From contig NZ_JADCNH010000007.1 in assembly GCF_018904615.1 (NCBI RefSeq), forward strand, positions 62,001 through 126,000: DNA of 64,000 nt, written 5' to 3'. The translations under genes were made by a program, and so were the position numbers. This document shows, in pieces, positions 1 through 8,786 of this stretch. Under the pieces are notes generated by a model. That model searched no databases. It was given only the letters and a program-made list of their open reading frames with translations, and was not told where the DNA came from. Within the stretch, counting starts at the first letter, position 1. Each line of letters opens with the position of its first letter. Source of the stretch: Verticiella alkaliphila. Its GTDB lineage: Bacteria > Pseudomonadota > Gammaproteobacteria > Burkholderiales > Burkholderiaceae_B.

Positions 1-265
1 CCTGGATCGACAGCGCCTGCAGCCAGAACGAGAGGGGCGGCTTGCCCCAGAACGGCACGCCAGGCTCGAACCAGGGCGTGATCCAGTCGCCGCGCTGCGC
101 CATCAGCCGGGCAATTTCTGCGTACCGGGGCTCGGAGGTGTCGATCAGGGGCACCCAGATCATCGCGGCGATGCGGGCCAGCAGCAGCGCGGCCAGCAAA
201 GCCAGCCACCACCGGGCAGGCAGGGGCGCGTCGGCCCGTGCCGGCGTGTGCGTCGGATATCCCAT
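1..265 (-). CDS. ArnT/PMT-like membrane glycosyltransferase, N-terminal fragment
   Basis: These are the first 88 residues of a polytopic glycosyltransferase of the GT39/GT83 (ArnT) kind. Such enzymes transfer sugars from polyprenyl-phosphate carriers to lipid A or other periplasmic acceptors. Seen here are a Leu/Ala-rich membrane segment at about residues 18-40, then the family signature DTSEPRYAE (42-50), GDW (59-61) and GKPP (74-77); the acidic residues of the first periplasmic loop fall in the signature. The ATG overlaps the stop of the upstream efflux gene (TGATG), so translation is likely coupled. The rest of the gene lies left of the window, and the acceptor cannot be told. Confidence 0.75.
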   Translation of the reverse strand, partial: MGYPTHTPARADAPLPARWWLALLAALLLARIAAMIWVPLIDTSEPRYAEIARLMAQRGDWITPWFEPGVPFWGKPPLSFWLQALSIQ

Positions 266-3200
266 CACGCAGCACTACCTGATCCAGCCGTCGTTTCTAC
301 CTGCTCATTGGCCGCCGCCCGTCGATGCACCAGGCGGTATAGGGCCGGTAGCACGAGCAGGGTCAGGATGGTCGACGAGATGATGCCGCCGATGACCACG
401 GTGGCGAGGGGGCGCTGCACTTCCGCGCCGGTGCCAGTGGCGATGGCCATGGGAACGAAGCCCAGCGAGGCGACCAGCGCTGTCATGAGCACTGGCCGCA
501 GCCGCGTGAGAGCGCCGATCCGCACCGCGTCGTCCAGCGACTTGCCGTCCTGACGCAGATCGCGGATGAAGGACAGCATCACCAGGCCGTTGAGCACCGC
601 CACGCCGCACAGGGCGATGAAGCCCACTGCGGCCGTGATGGACAGCGGAATGCCGCGCAGCCACAGGGAGATGATGCCGCCCGTGAGCGCGAAGGGAATG
701 CCCGTGAACACGATCAGACCGTCGCGCACGTTGCCGAACATCGAGAAGAGCAAGGCGAAGACCAGCGCAAGCGCGGCAGGCACGACGATCTGCAGCCGGT
801 TCGCGGCCGACTGCAATTGCTCGAACGTGCCACCCCATGCCATCCAGTAGCCGGCCGGCAGCTGGATCTTGTCCTGCATCGCGGCCTGCGCCTCGTCCAC
901 GAACGAACCCAGGTCGCGTCCCGCGACGTTGCCGCTCACCACGATGCGGCGCTTGCCGTCCTCGCGCGAGATCTGGTTGGGGCCGGGGGCGAGATCGAAG
1001 CTTGCGATCTCGCCCAGCGGGATGTAGGTGGTGCGTGCGGCTCCTTCCTGGCGCGGCAGGGCCAGCGGCAACTGGCGCAACGCGGTGAGGTCCGTGCGCA
1101 CGGTCTCCGGCAGGCGCACGACGATGGCGAACCGGCGGTCGCCCTGGAAGACCGTGCCGGCCTCGCGCCCGCCGATCGCCGTCTGGATGGTGTCCTGGAC
1201 CTGCGCCACGCTCAAACCGTAGCGCGCGGCCTGGTTACGATCGACGTTGATGGTGAGTACGGGCAGGCCGCTGGTCTGTTCGACCTTGACTTCCGAGGCG
1301 CCGGGGATGGCCGACATGACCTCGGCGACTTCATTGGCCGTCTGCTCGAGCACGGTGTTGTCGTCCCCGAAGATCTTGACGGCCACGTCGCTGCGCACCC
1401 CGGAGATGAGTTCGTTGAAACGCAGTTGAATAGGCTGCGAGAACTCGTAGTTGCTTCCGGGAATGCCCTCAGCTTCGCGCTGGATGGCCGCGCGCAGATC
1501 GGCGTGATCGCGTCGCGGATCGGGCCACTCGGCACGTGGCTTGAGCATGATATAGCCGTCCGAGATGTTCGGCGGCATGGGGTCTGAGGCAATCTCGGCC
1601 GTGCCGGTGCGCGCGAAGACGCGCTCGATCTCCGGAAACGCCTGGATCAGGTGGCTCTCAAGTTGCTTCTGCATGGCGACGGACTGCGTGAGGCTGGTGC
1701 CGGGAATACGCAGTGCCTGAACGGCCATGTCGCCCTCGTTCAGGTTGGGAATGAACTCGCTGCCCATGCGGGTGGCAAGCGCGCCGCAGGCCAACACAAA
1801 CACTACGGCTGCGGTCAGCACGATCGGCGTTCGACGCATCGCCAGGTCCAGCAACGGGGCATAGCGGCCCTTGGCCCAGGCCATCAGCCTGTTTTCCTTT
1901 TCCGCTACTTTTTTGCCCATGAAGAGGGCGACGGCTGCGGGCACGAACGTCACTGACAGGATCATGGCGCCGAGCAGAGCGAGCACGACAGTGAGCGCCA
2001 TGGGGTGGAACATCCGGCCCTCTACCCCGCTCAGGGCGAAGATCGGCAGATACACGACCATGATGATCAGCTGGCCGTAGATCAGTGGACGTCGGGCCTC
2101 TCGTGCTGCGGCAAAGACTTCGTGGAAGCGCTCGCTGCGGGTGAGGGCACGCCCCTTGTGCTCCTGCGCGTGGCTCAGGCGCCGCACGCAGTTCTCCACG
2201 ATCACCACCGCGCCATCGACGATGATCCCGAAGTCCAGAGCGCCCAAACTCATCAGGTTCGCGCTCACCTTGTATGTGACCATGCCGGTGAACGTGAAGA
2301 GCATGGACAGCGGTATCACGAAGGCGGTGATGAGTGCTGCGCGGATATTGCCGAGAAAGAGGAACAGGATGACGATGACCAGGGCCGCGCCTTCGAGCAA
2401 GTTCTTGCGGACAGTGGCAATGGCTTTGTCGATCAGGTTGGTGCGGTCGTAGACAGTGATGGCTTGCACACCCGCCGGCAGGCTCCGATTGATCTCGGCC
2501 ATTCGTGCCGACACTGCCTGTGACACCGCCCGGCTGTTCTCGCCCATTAGCATGAAGACTGTGCCGAGCACCACCTCCTTGCCGTTGTCGGTGGCCGCAC
2601 CCGTGCGCAATTCGCGTCCGGGGGTGACGTCCGCAACGTCGCGGATGCGGATGGGCTGCCCGCCAACCGTGGCCAGCACGATGTTGCTGATGTCCTGCGG
2701 ACCGCTGACCTGCCCGGGCGCCCGCACCAGGTACTGCTCGCCATTGCGCTCGATATAGCCTGCCCCGACGTTGGCGTTGTTCGTCTCGAGCGCTGCCACG
2801 ATGTCCGTGAGGGTCATGCCGTAGGCAGCGAGCTTGGCGGTGTCCGGCGCCACCTGGTATTCCCTCGCGAACCCACCGATCGTGTTGACTTCGGTGACGC
2901 CAGGCACGTTGCGCAATTGTGGCTTGATGACCCAGTCCTGGATCTCACGCAGGTCGGTCTCGGTATAGGGTTCGCCGTTCGCCTTGCGCGCGTCGGGCTC
3001 GGCCTCCACCGTCCACAGGTAGATTTCGCCCAGCCCCGTGGAGATCGGGCCCAGCGTAGGCGTGATCCCTTCCGGCAGGCTCTCGGTTGCCTCCTGCAGC
3101 CGCTGGTTCACCAGCTGACGCGCGAAATAGATGTCGGTCCCGTCGCGAAAGATCACGGTCACCTGGGACAGGCCGTACCGGGATAGCGAGCGGGTCTGCT

Positions 3201-3438
3201 GCAGGCCGGGTAGGCCGGCCATGACCGTCTCGATTGGGTAGGTGATGCGCTGCTCGGTCTCGAGCGGCGAGTAGCCAGGCGCGCTGGCGTTGATCTGCAC
3301 CTGTACGTTGGTGATGTCGGGCACGGCATCGATGGCCAGGCGCGTGTAGTTATACGCGCCAAGCGCGGCCATGCACAGGGTGGCAAACAAGATAAGCCAG
3401 CGCTGCTCGATCGCGAAACGGATGAGTCGTTCAAACAT
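265..3438 (-). CDS. czcA: CzcA-type heavy-metal RND efflux pump (HME1)
   Basis: This 1057-residue inner-membrane proton/metal antiporter is the motor of a CzcCBA tripartite pump that exports divalent cations across both membranes. The length is normal for the HME-RND family. The signature DFGIIVDGAVVIVEN places Asp402, Asp408 and Glu415 exactly where the proton-relay residues of Cupriavidus CzcA lie. This is the HME1 pattern (Zn/Co/Cd) rather than the monovalent Cu/Ag CusA pattern. Two RND repeats are visible, each with one leading membrane helix and a cluster of five. It is the last pump gene of czcC-czcB-czcA, 26 bases after czcB, and its stop overlaps the glycosyltransferase start. Confidence 0.95.
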   Translation of the reverse strand: MFERLIRFAIEQRWLILFATLCMAALGAYNYTRLAIDAVPDITNVQVQINASAPGYSPLETEQRITYPIETVMAGLPGLQQTRSLSRYGLSQVTVIFRDGTDIYFARQLVNQRLQEATESLPEGITPTLGPISTGLGEIYLWTVEAEPDARKANGEPYTETDLREIQDWVIKPQLRNVPGVTEVNTIGGFAREYQVAPDTAKLAAYGMTLTDIVAALETNNANVGAGYIERNGEQYLVRAPGQVSGPQDISNIVLATVGGQPIRIRDVADVTPGRELRTGAATDNGKEVVLGTVFMLMGENSRAVSQAVSARMAEINRSLPAGVQAITVYDRTNLIDKAIATVRKNLLEGAALVIVILFLFLGNIRAALITAFVIPLSMLFTFTGMVTYKVSANLMSLGALDFGIIVDGAVVIVENCVRRLSHAQEHKGRALTRSERFHEVFAAAREARRPLIYGQLIIMVVYLPIFALSGVEGRMFHPMALTVVLALLGAMILSVTFVPAAVALFMGKKVAEKENRLMAWAKGRYAPLLDLAMRRTPIVLTAAVVFVLACGALATRMGSEFIPNLNEGDMAVQALRIPGTSLTQSVAMQKQLESHLIQAFPEIERVFARTGTAEIASDPMPPNISDGYIMLKPRAEWPDPRRDHADLRAAIQREAEGIPGSNYEFSQPIQLRFNELISGVRSDVAVKIFGDDNTVLEQTANEVAEVMSAIPGASEVKVEQTSGLPVLTINVDRNQAARYGLSVAQVQDTIQTAIGGREAGTVFQGDRRFAIVVRLPETVRTDLTALRQLPLALPRQEGAARTTYIPLGEIASFDLAPGPNQISREDGKRRIVVSGNVAGRDLGSFVDEAQAAMQDKIQLPAGYWMAWGGTFEQLQSAANRLQIVVPAALALVFALLFSMFGNVRDGLIVFTGIPFALTGGIISLWLRGIPLSITAAVGFIALCGVAVLNGLVMLSFIRDLRQDGKSLDDAVRIGALTRLRPVLMTALVASLGFVPMAIATGTGAEVQRPLATVVIGGIISSTILTLLVLPALYRLVHRRAAANEQVETTAGSGSAA

Positions 3439-3464
3439 AGGAGGCCTGCGGGAAGACGATCGGG

Positions 3465-4658
3465 CTAGTGGGCGTGGTCCGCGCTCGCCTTGCCCAGTTC
3501 GGACTTGAGCGTGAAGGCGTTAGTGGCGGCGTAGCGGGTACCGCTATCGAGTCCTTCCAGGATCTCGGTAATGTCCTCGGCGGTGCGTCCCAGCTTGACC
3601 GGCTGGACCCGGAAACCATCCTCAGTCTCGACGAAGACGACGGATTCTTCGCCCAGCGTCTGGATCGCGCTCGAGCGCACGACGATGGGCGCCTGGGTCT
3701 CGTCCGTAACCACGTCAACGTTGACGAATAGGCCTGGGCGCCACGCGAGGTCCGGATTCTGCAGCGTGATCCGGGCCGTGGCGGTCCGCGTTTGCTGGCC
3801 CAGCAGCGAGCCGATGTAGGACACCTTGCCGGCGACGCTGTCGTCGAAGGAGACGGCGCTGACGCGCGCGTTCTCGCCCACCCGGACCTTGGCGAGGTCA
3901 CCTGGCGCGATGACGAACTCCGCCCACACCGTGCTTAGATCAGAGATCGTGAAGATGTTTGAGGCCTCCGTGAGCGCCTCGCCCAAGGCGATGTGCTTCT
4001 CGACGACGACCCCGTCAAAGGGCGCCCGGACTTCCAGGACGCTGAAATCACGGGCCTGCGGGGAGGCGCCTACGGCACGCAGTTTTTGCTCGGCGTTCTG
4101 GGCTGTGATCTGCGCCTGGGCGAGCGTGGCGCGCGCCTGCTCCAGATCCTGGCGCGCCGACACCTGTTCGCGCCACAGGCTTTCTTCCCGCCGATAGTTG
4201 GCTGCTTCCAAGTCACGCTGCTTCACCGCCGAGGCCCACGTGGCACGCAGCTCGGAGAGCTCCACACTGGAGAGGGTGGCAAGCACCTGGCCCTTCTTGA
4301 CGCTCTGGCCGAGATCCGCCGTGACCTGTTGCACGACTCCCGCCAGGCGCGGCACCACGTGCGCCGTGCGGTCGGCGTTGAAGGCGATCTCCCCGGGAAA
4401 ACGAGAAGTCTGCGCCATCCTGCCTGGCTGGGCCGTAGATATTTCGATCTTGGCCGCTGCGCGCTGGGCCGCGCTCAGGTGGATCTCGTTGCTAGCTTCT
4501 TCGTGGTCTTCGGACGCGGGGGCCGCTGAGGCCGTGGGCGCGGTTTCCGCGTGCCCCGGACCGGCCTGGACGGCACCGGTGTAGCCCGCGCTCGTGAGCA
4601 GGGCCGAAAGGGCGAGAGCGAGAGCGTGTCGTCGCATGAAAGGCATCTCTGGAGTCAT
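3465..4658 (-). CDS. czcB: CzcB-type periplasmic adaptor (membrane fusion protein)
   Basis: This 397-residue periplasmic adaptor links the RND pump to the outer-membrane channel. Seen: a signal peptide (Met-8 onward, MRRHALALALSALLTSAG), a low-complexity His/Glu linker, the biotinyl-lipoyl half motifs around VVPRLAGVVQQV and VRAPFDGVVVEKH, a long helical hairpin between them (about residues 135-205), and a beta-barrel domain. The C-terminus ends in His-Ala-His, which could touch metal. Three in-frame ATGs (4658, 4646, 4637) are possible starts and none has a strong ribosome site; the one at 4637 gives the cleanest signal peptide. Confidence 0.93.
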   Translation of the reverse strand: MTPEMPFMRRHALALALSALLTSAGYTGAVQAGPGHAETAPTASAAPASEDHEEASNEIHLSAAQRAAAKIEISTAQPGRMAQTSRFPGEIAFNADRTAHVVPRLAGVVQQVTADLGQSVKKGQVLATLSSVELSELRATWASAVKQRDLEAANYRREESLWREQVSARQDLEQARATLAQAQITAQNAEQKLRAVGASPQARDFSVLEVRAPFDGVVVEKHIALGEALTEASNIFTISDLSTVWAEFVIAPGDLAKVRVGENARVSAVSFDDSVAGKVSYIGSLLGQQTRTATARITLQNPDLAWRPGLFVNVDVVTDETQAPIVVRSSAIQTLGEESVVFVETEDGFRVQPVKLGRTAEDITEILEGLDSGTRYAATNAFTLKSELGKASADHAH

Positions 4659-4671
4659 CGTGAGGTCGGTT

Positions 4672-5922
4672 TCAACGGCCGGTCAGGCGTTCGAGATCGG
4701 CCCGGGCCCGGTGTGCCGTGGCGACCTGTGAGAGGTAGCTGGCATTGGCCTGGGAGAGCGTGCGCTGGGCGTCCAGGACGTCGAGCAGTGTGAGTCGGCC
4801 TGCCTCGAATCCCTTGCGGGCGCCGTCGTAAGCGGCCTGCGCGCCGGGCAGTACCACGTTGCGGTACTCGCGCGCGGCCAAATCGGCAGACTCGGCGTTG
4901 CTGAAGGCTAGGCTGAGCTCGACACGCAGTTGCGTCTGCAGGTCCCGCAAGGCATCGGTGGCCTGGTACACCCGCTGGGTGGCGCTGTAGAGGTTGCCCT
5001 GATTGCGATCAAAGAACGGTAGCGGGATGCTCACGCCAACTTGCGGGATGTTCCGGCCAGCCTCGCGGTCCTTGGCGACACCCACGCTCACCCGCATGTC
5101 CGGTACGCGTGCGCGAGACGCTTCATCCAGTTGGGATTGGCGCAACTCGACTTGAAGCAAGCCCGATCGCAGGCGGGCCGAGGATTCGAGCCTCGTCTGC
5201 AGGACTTCCAGCCCAGGTAACGAAGGCAGTTCAGACAGGTCTGCCTCGACACGGCTCGGCACACCCGCCGAATCGCCCCAGAGGGCGGCAAGCGAGCGCT
5301 GTGCCGCCAGCAGATCGGCACTGGCCTGCTGGGTCTCGATGCGCGCATTGGCCAGTTCCACGCCGGCCCGGCTGTTCTCTAGTGGAGCGGCTCGGCCGGC
5401 CTCGACCCTGGCGCGCGACATTCCCGCGCCACGCTCGGCGATGGTCTGCATCGACTGGGCCAGGCGTAAACGCTCCTGAGCAATCGCCACGTCGAAGAAG
5501 CGTGCGATCACAGCTGCGCGCAGCTGTGCCCGGGTGTCAAGCAACGATTGTTCTGCCAAATCGCGTTCAAGCGAGGCCGAGCGCACACGGGCAGCGCGCT
5601 TGCCGCCGAGCTCGATCGGCATACTGATCGACACCGTGCTTGTACGGGTGGGCGAGCGGTGATCCTCGACGCTGACGTCGAGTTCGGGATTGGGCAGGCG
5701 TTCTGCTTGCATCACCTGTCCTATAGCCACCGCAGTCTCGCGCTGTGACACTGCCAGCAGGGGACTGGCTGCCTCGGCGCGTGCAAACGCATCGGTCAGC
5801 GTCAGCGGTGACGCTGGTGCCGCCGCGTTTACGGGCTCCACATTGGGCGTAGCTGGCTGAGCTCGCGCCGGGTTCAGGGAAAGCGCGACCGCGAGTGCCG
5901 CGATGATGAGGGAAGGACGCAT
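4672..5922 (-). CDS. czcC: CzcC-type outer-membrane efflux channel (TolC family)
   Basis: This protein of about 416 residues is the outer-membrane channel of the metal pump. It has two outer-membrane efflux repeats with heptad-rich helices, such as the stretches around AQERLRLAQSMQTIAERG and AAYDGARKGFEAGRLTLLDV. The start was put at 5922 because MRPSLIIAALAVALSLNPARA is a clear signal peptide; an open frame extends 27 codons further upstream but adds a charged, unlikely leader. It is the first gene of czcCBA. A palindromic operator-like site lies about 120 bases upstream (6041-6056), shared with the divergent small gene. Confidence 0.9.
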   Translation of the reverse strand: MRPSLIIAALAVALSLNPARAQPATPNVEPVNAAAPASPLTLTDAFARAEAASPLLAVSQRETAVAIGQVMQAERLPNPELDVSVEDHRSPTRTSTVSISMPIELGGKRAARVRSASLERDLAEQSLLDTRAQLRAAVIARFFDVAIAQERLRLAQSMQTIAERGAGMSRARVEAGRAAPLENSRAGVELANARIETQQASADLLAAQRSLAALWGDSAGVPSRVEADLSELPSLPGLEVLQTRLESSARLRSGLLQVELRQSQLDEASRARVPDMRVSVGVAKDREAGRNIPQVGVSIPLPFFDRNQGNLYSATQRVYQATDALRDLQTQLRVELSLAFSNAESADLAAREYRNVVLPGAQAAYDGARKGFEAGRLTLLDVLDAQRTLSQANASYLSQVATAHRARADLERLTGR

Positions 5923-6040
5923 GGATAGCCGAGAGACATGCCCGGTAGCGCAAGTCCTGGCGAGATGCCCATTGTCGCTGCCGGTCGGTTGACGTGGCTG
6001 CACTCTATCGGCGGCGGGCCGTCAGAACGCGTACTGCCAC

Positions 6041-6056
6041 ATGACATTTCTGTCAT
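6041..6056. promoter_or_regulatory. Palindromic response-regulator box between czcC and the divergent small gene
   Basis: ATGACATTTCTGTCAT is a perfect inverted repeat (ATGACA/TGTCAT, 4-base spacer). It resembles the boxes bound by CusR/CopR/CzcR-type metal regulators, whose consensus has ATGACA and TGTCAT half sites. It sits in the divergent region between czcC (starts 5922) and the DUF4148-like gene (starts 6206), so one site could serve both. The likely ligand is the response regulator encoded at 6668-7357. Confidence 0.55.
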
Positions 6057-6205
6057 CCACGGTCATGACGATTTCGTAATCCTGGCGTGGGGAAATTGAC
6101 GCGCAGCGCTGCGTAATCTGTCTGTCACATACCGGGGTGCCGGTAGTGACCGGCTTGCGAACGCACCGCAAGTATTCAACGATCCCATTTCCTCACGGAG
6201 TTACC

Positions 6206-6538
6206 ATGAAATCCCTTTTGTCGATGGCCGCGTTGGTGTCGCTCACCGTCCTGTCCGGCCAGGCCTTGGCGGACACCTTCTGGCACGAGACCCAGACCGA
6301 AGTCGGAGTGCAGACACAGCCATCGCACGCCACTGCCGGCAAGAGCCGTGATCAGGTGCTCGGTGAGCTCGCCCAGGCCAAGGCGCGGCCAGACTGGGGG
6401 CTTCAGTACTACAATCTCGGCACGCCGGGCTGGATGATGCGCACATCCGAGCGCTCACGCGAAGACGTGGTCGCAGAGCGACTGGCGCAGACGCCAGCGG
6501 AACGCGAGCGCATCTCGGCTGTCTACACGCCGGGATGA
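6206..6538 (+). CDS. Small periplasmic DUF4148-like protein
   Basis: This 110-residue secreted protein begins with a textbook signal peptide (MKSLLSMAALVSLTVLSGQALA) preceded by the ribosome site ACGGAG. The mature part contains KSRDQVLGELAQAKA, which resembles the RxxVxxELxxA repeat of DUF4148 proteins. That small betaproteobacterial family is often found near metal-resistance and two-component genes. No catalytic or cysteine motif is seen. Its place between the pump operon and the regulatory genes suggests a metal-stress role, but the function is unknown. An upstream in-frame ATG at 6137 would ruin the signal peptide. Confidence 0.75.
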   Translation: MKSLLSMAALVSLTVLSGQALADTFWHETQTEVGVQTQPSHATAGKSRDQVLGELAQAKARPDWGLQYYNLGTPGWMMRTSERSREDVVAERLAQTPAERERISAVYTPG

Positions 6539-6667
6539 CGTGCGAGCGTGGCAGGGCACGTCATTGCTGTGCTGGTGTGCCATTTTCTGGATTCCTTGCG
6601 GGCGGCCGTCTCCTGGCGATGGGCTCGCGCCCATGAGCTGGCGGTGCGCCGTCGAGACATTGCCTGA

Positions 6668-7357
6668 ATGAAACTCCTGGTCATCGAAGACGAGAAGAAG
6701 CTTGCAGAGTACCTGCGCCGCGCGCTCGTCGAACAGAACTACGTGGTCGACGTTGCCGCGGACGGCATGAACGGACTGCACCTGGCCCGGGAGGGGCAAT
6801 ACGATCTCATCCTCCTGGACGTCATGCTGCCGGTCATGGACGGGTTTACTGTCCTGCGCGAACTGCGCAGGACGAGCAAGGTGCCTGTGCTCATGCTTAC
6901 CGCACGCGACAAGGTGGAGGATCGCGTCCAGGGGTTGCGCGATGGCGCGGACGACTATCTGCCCAAACCGTTCGCGCTGTCCGAACTGCTGGCCCGCATT
7001 CTGGCACTGGGCCGGCGATCGGGCCAGAACACGGCCGAGATCAGCGGCCAGAACGTGTTGCGCGTGGGCGATCTGGAACTGGACCTGCTGCGCCGCCGAG
7101 CCTCTCGCACCGGCATCCGCCTTGACCTCACCGCCAAGGAGTTCTCCCTCCTGGCACTGCTCATGCGCAAGCAGGGGCAGGTGTTGTCACGCTCGGAACT
7201 CGCCGAGCAGGTCTGGGACATGAATTTCGACAGCAACACGAACGTCGTCGAAGTCGCCGTGCGGCGACTGCGCGCAAAGGTCGATGATCCGTTTGACCAG
7301 AAGCTTCTGCGCACTGTGCGCGGCATGGGATACGTCCTTGACGCCGAGGGTGCGTGA
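6668..7357 (+). CDS. czcR: OmpR-family response regulator of a metal two-component system
   Basis: This 229-residue regulator has an N-terminal receiver with the acidic pair Glu7-Asp8, the phosphorylated Asp51 (LLDVMLP), the switch Thr (MLTA) and Lys (PKPF). A C-terminal winged-helix DNA-binding domain follows (about 125-225, with [12 protein letters not shown] and the ending [10 protein letters not shown]). It is closest in style to CusR/CopR/CzcR. The sensor gene follows with a one-base overlap (TGATG). The natural targets are the divergent pump and small-gene promoters next door. Assignment to czc rather than cop/cus rests on the neighbouring HME1 pump. Confidence 0.9.
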   Translation: MKLLVIEDEKKLAEYLRRALVEQNYVVDVAADGMNGLHLAREGQYDLILLDVMLPVMDGFTVLRELRRTSKVPVLMLTARDKVEDRVQGLRDGADDYLPKPFALSELLARILALGRRSGQNTAEISGQNVLRVGDLELDLLRRRASRTGIRLDLTAKEFSLLALLMRKQGQVLSRSELAEQVWDMNFDSNTNVVEVAVRRLRAKVDDPFDQKLLRTVRGMGYVLDAEGA

Positions 7358-8730
7358 TGTGGCCTCGGGGCGAGGGCTCCCTCCAGGGCTGGCTCGCACG
7401 CTGGCTGGCCCTGCTGACCTTTCTGGCCATTGGTCTGGTCTGCTCGGTCGTCTATGTGGCCACAAGCTTCAATCTGGACAACCGTCACCAGGCGCTGCTA
7501 CAGCAGAAGATGGAGGTCGTCCAGCATCTGTTCGACGAAAGTGCGTTGCAGCAAGATGAGGACTCTCTCAACCACAAGCTGCAGGATTTCTTCATCGGAC
7601 GTTCCGAATTCTCGCTCGCCGTGGACCTCGATGGGCAACGTCTGAGTTATGGCGGCACGGGCGACAGATCTACATTCGAGGCCAGCCGTGATGTGGATTT
7701 CCTGCTTCGGGATCCGCGGCATGCGGGAGCTTCCATTCCGGCCTCCATTGCGCTGGACATTTCGGCTGACGTTCGCCTTCAGAGGGTATTGGCCTGGACG
7801 CTGCTGCTCTGCACGGTGGGCGGCGCTATCGTGGCGGCGCTCGTGGGATCAGCACTCGCGCGCGCGGCGTTGCGGCCCGTTCAGGAATTGGCCGCCCAGG
7901 CCAGCGCATTAGCACCTGACCGCATCGGTGAGCGGCTGACTGAGCAAGGGCTCGCGCAGGAACTCCTGCCTCTCGTGCGGCAGTTCAACCAGGTCCTGCG
8001 GCGTCTGGAGGCGGCCTACGTGCAGATGGAAGGGTTCAATGCCGACGTGGCGCACGAACTGCGTACGCCCCTTGCGACTCTCGTAGGGCAGACTGAGCTG
8101 GCCTTGTCTTCGCCAACGGACGATGCGGCCATGCGAGAGGTGATGGGCTCGAATCTGGAAGAACTCCACCGTCTGTCATCAATCATCCGAGACATGCTGT
8201 TCCTGTCGCAAGCGGATCGCGGTGCGATCGCCCGCACGAGTTGGGTCGGTAATCTGGCCGACCTCGCCCGTGAGGTGGCCGAGTACCACGAGGCAGAGGC
8301 AGAGGACATGGGCGTAAGCCTGTGCGTCCAAGGCCGTGGGTACGCCCAGGTCGATCGGGGCCTGCTCCAACGCGCGCTGTCCAATCTGTTGAGCAACGCG
8401 ATTCGGTACGCAGATTTCGGCAGCACCGTCACCCTGAGAGTCGACGAGCGCGATGACCTGGTTTACCTGGATGTGGCGAACCTCGGAACGCCTATCGAGC
8501 CTCATCACCTGCCACGCTTATTCCACCGCCTGTATCGCGCGGACGAGGCGCGGGCATACGACAGCAATCATCATGGGCTTGGCCTGGCCATTGTTGATGC
8601 CATCGCGCGTATGCATGGTGGACGTGGGCGGGCGCGATGCGAGGAACGGCTGGTCACGATTGGGTTCTCCGTGGCGGTGTTGTCAGCGTCGCCGGTCACC
8701 TCCGAGCGCTCAGTTTCAGGCAATGCTTGA
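7357..8730 (+). CDS. czcS: Heavy-metal sensor histidine kinase
   Basis: This membrane sensor kinase of about 457 residues is the partner of the preceding regulator. Seen: a first membrane helix (about 13-38), a periplasmic sensing domain of about 100 residues, a second helix (about 146-168), a HAMP linker, the H-box DVAHELRTPLATL with His233, an N-box (NLLSNAIRYA), and the ATP-binding G-box around HHGLGLAIVDAIARMHGG. The overall plan is that of CusS/CzcS kinases. The ATG at 7357 was chosen; a GTG three bases earlier is in the same frame. Its stop codon overlaps the -35 element of the next promoter. Confidence 0.9.
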   Translation: MWPRGEGSLQGWLARWLALLTFLAIGLVCSVVYVATSFNLDNRHQALLQQKMEVVQHLFDESALQQDEDSLNHKLQDFFIGRSEFSLAVDLDGQRLSYGGTGDRSTFEASRDVDFLLRDPRHAGASIPASIALDISADVRLQRVLAWTLLLCTVGGAIVAALVGSALARAALRPVQELAAQASALAPDRIGERLTEQGLAQELLPLVRQFNQVLRRLEAAYVQMEGFNADVAHELRTPLATLVGQTELALSSPTDDAAMREVMGSNLEELHRLSSIIRDMLFLSQADRGAIARTSWVGNLADLAREVAEYHEAEAEDMGVSLCVQGRGYAQVDRGLLQRALSNLLSNAIRYADFGSTVTLRVDERDDLVYLDVANLGTPIEPHHLPRLFHRLYRADEARAYDSNHHGLGLAIVDAIARMHGGRGRARCEERLVTIGFSVAVLSASPVTSERSVSGNA

Positions 8731-8757
8731 CCCTGTAGCCACTCCAGGCTTTACGGT
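8727..8757 (+). promoter_or_regulatory. MerR-type (CadR/PbrR-like) metal-inducible promoter
   Basis: A -35 hexamer TTGACC (8727-8732) is followed after 19 bases by a weak -10, TACGGT (8752-8757). The over-long spacer holds the imperfect dyad CCTGTAG-CCA-CTCCAGG. A 19-base spacer with a central dyad is the hallmark of promoters twisted open by MerR-family regulators, and the sequence closely resembles CadR/ZntR/PbrR operators. It drives the P-type ATPase gene starting at 8787. No merR-family gene is found in the window. Confidence 0.75.
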
Positions 8758-8786
8758 AGCGGTCTCAGTGATTTACCGAGATTCAC

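Noticed and set aside
817-2523. Long open frames on the plus strand opposite the czcA-like gene
   Set aside because: They follow the codon pattern of the real gene on the other strand, have no ribosome sites and no recognisable protein features; high GC makes such shadows common here.
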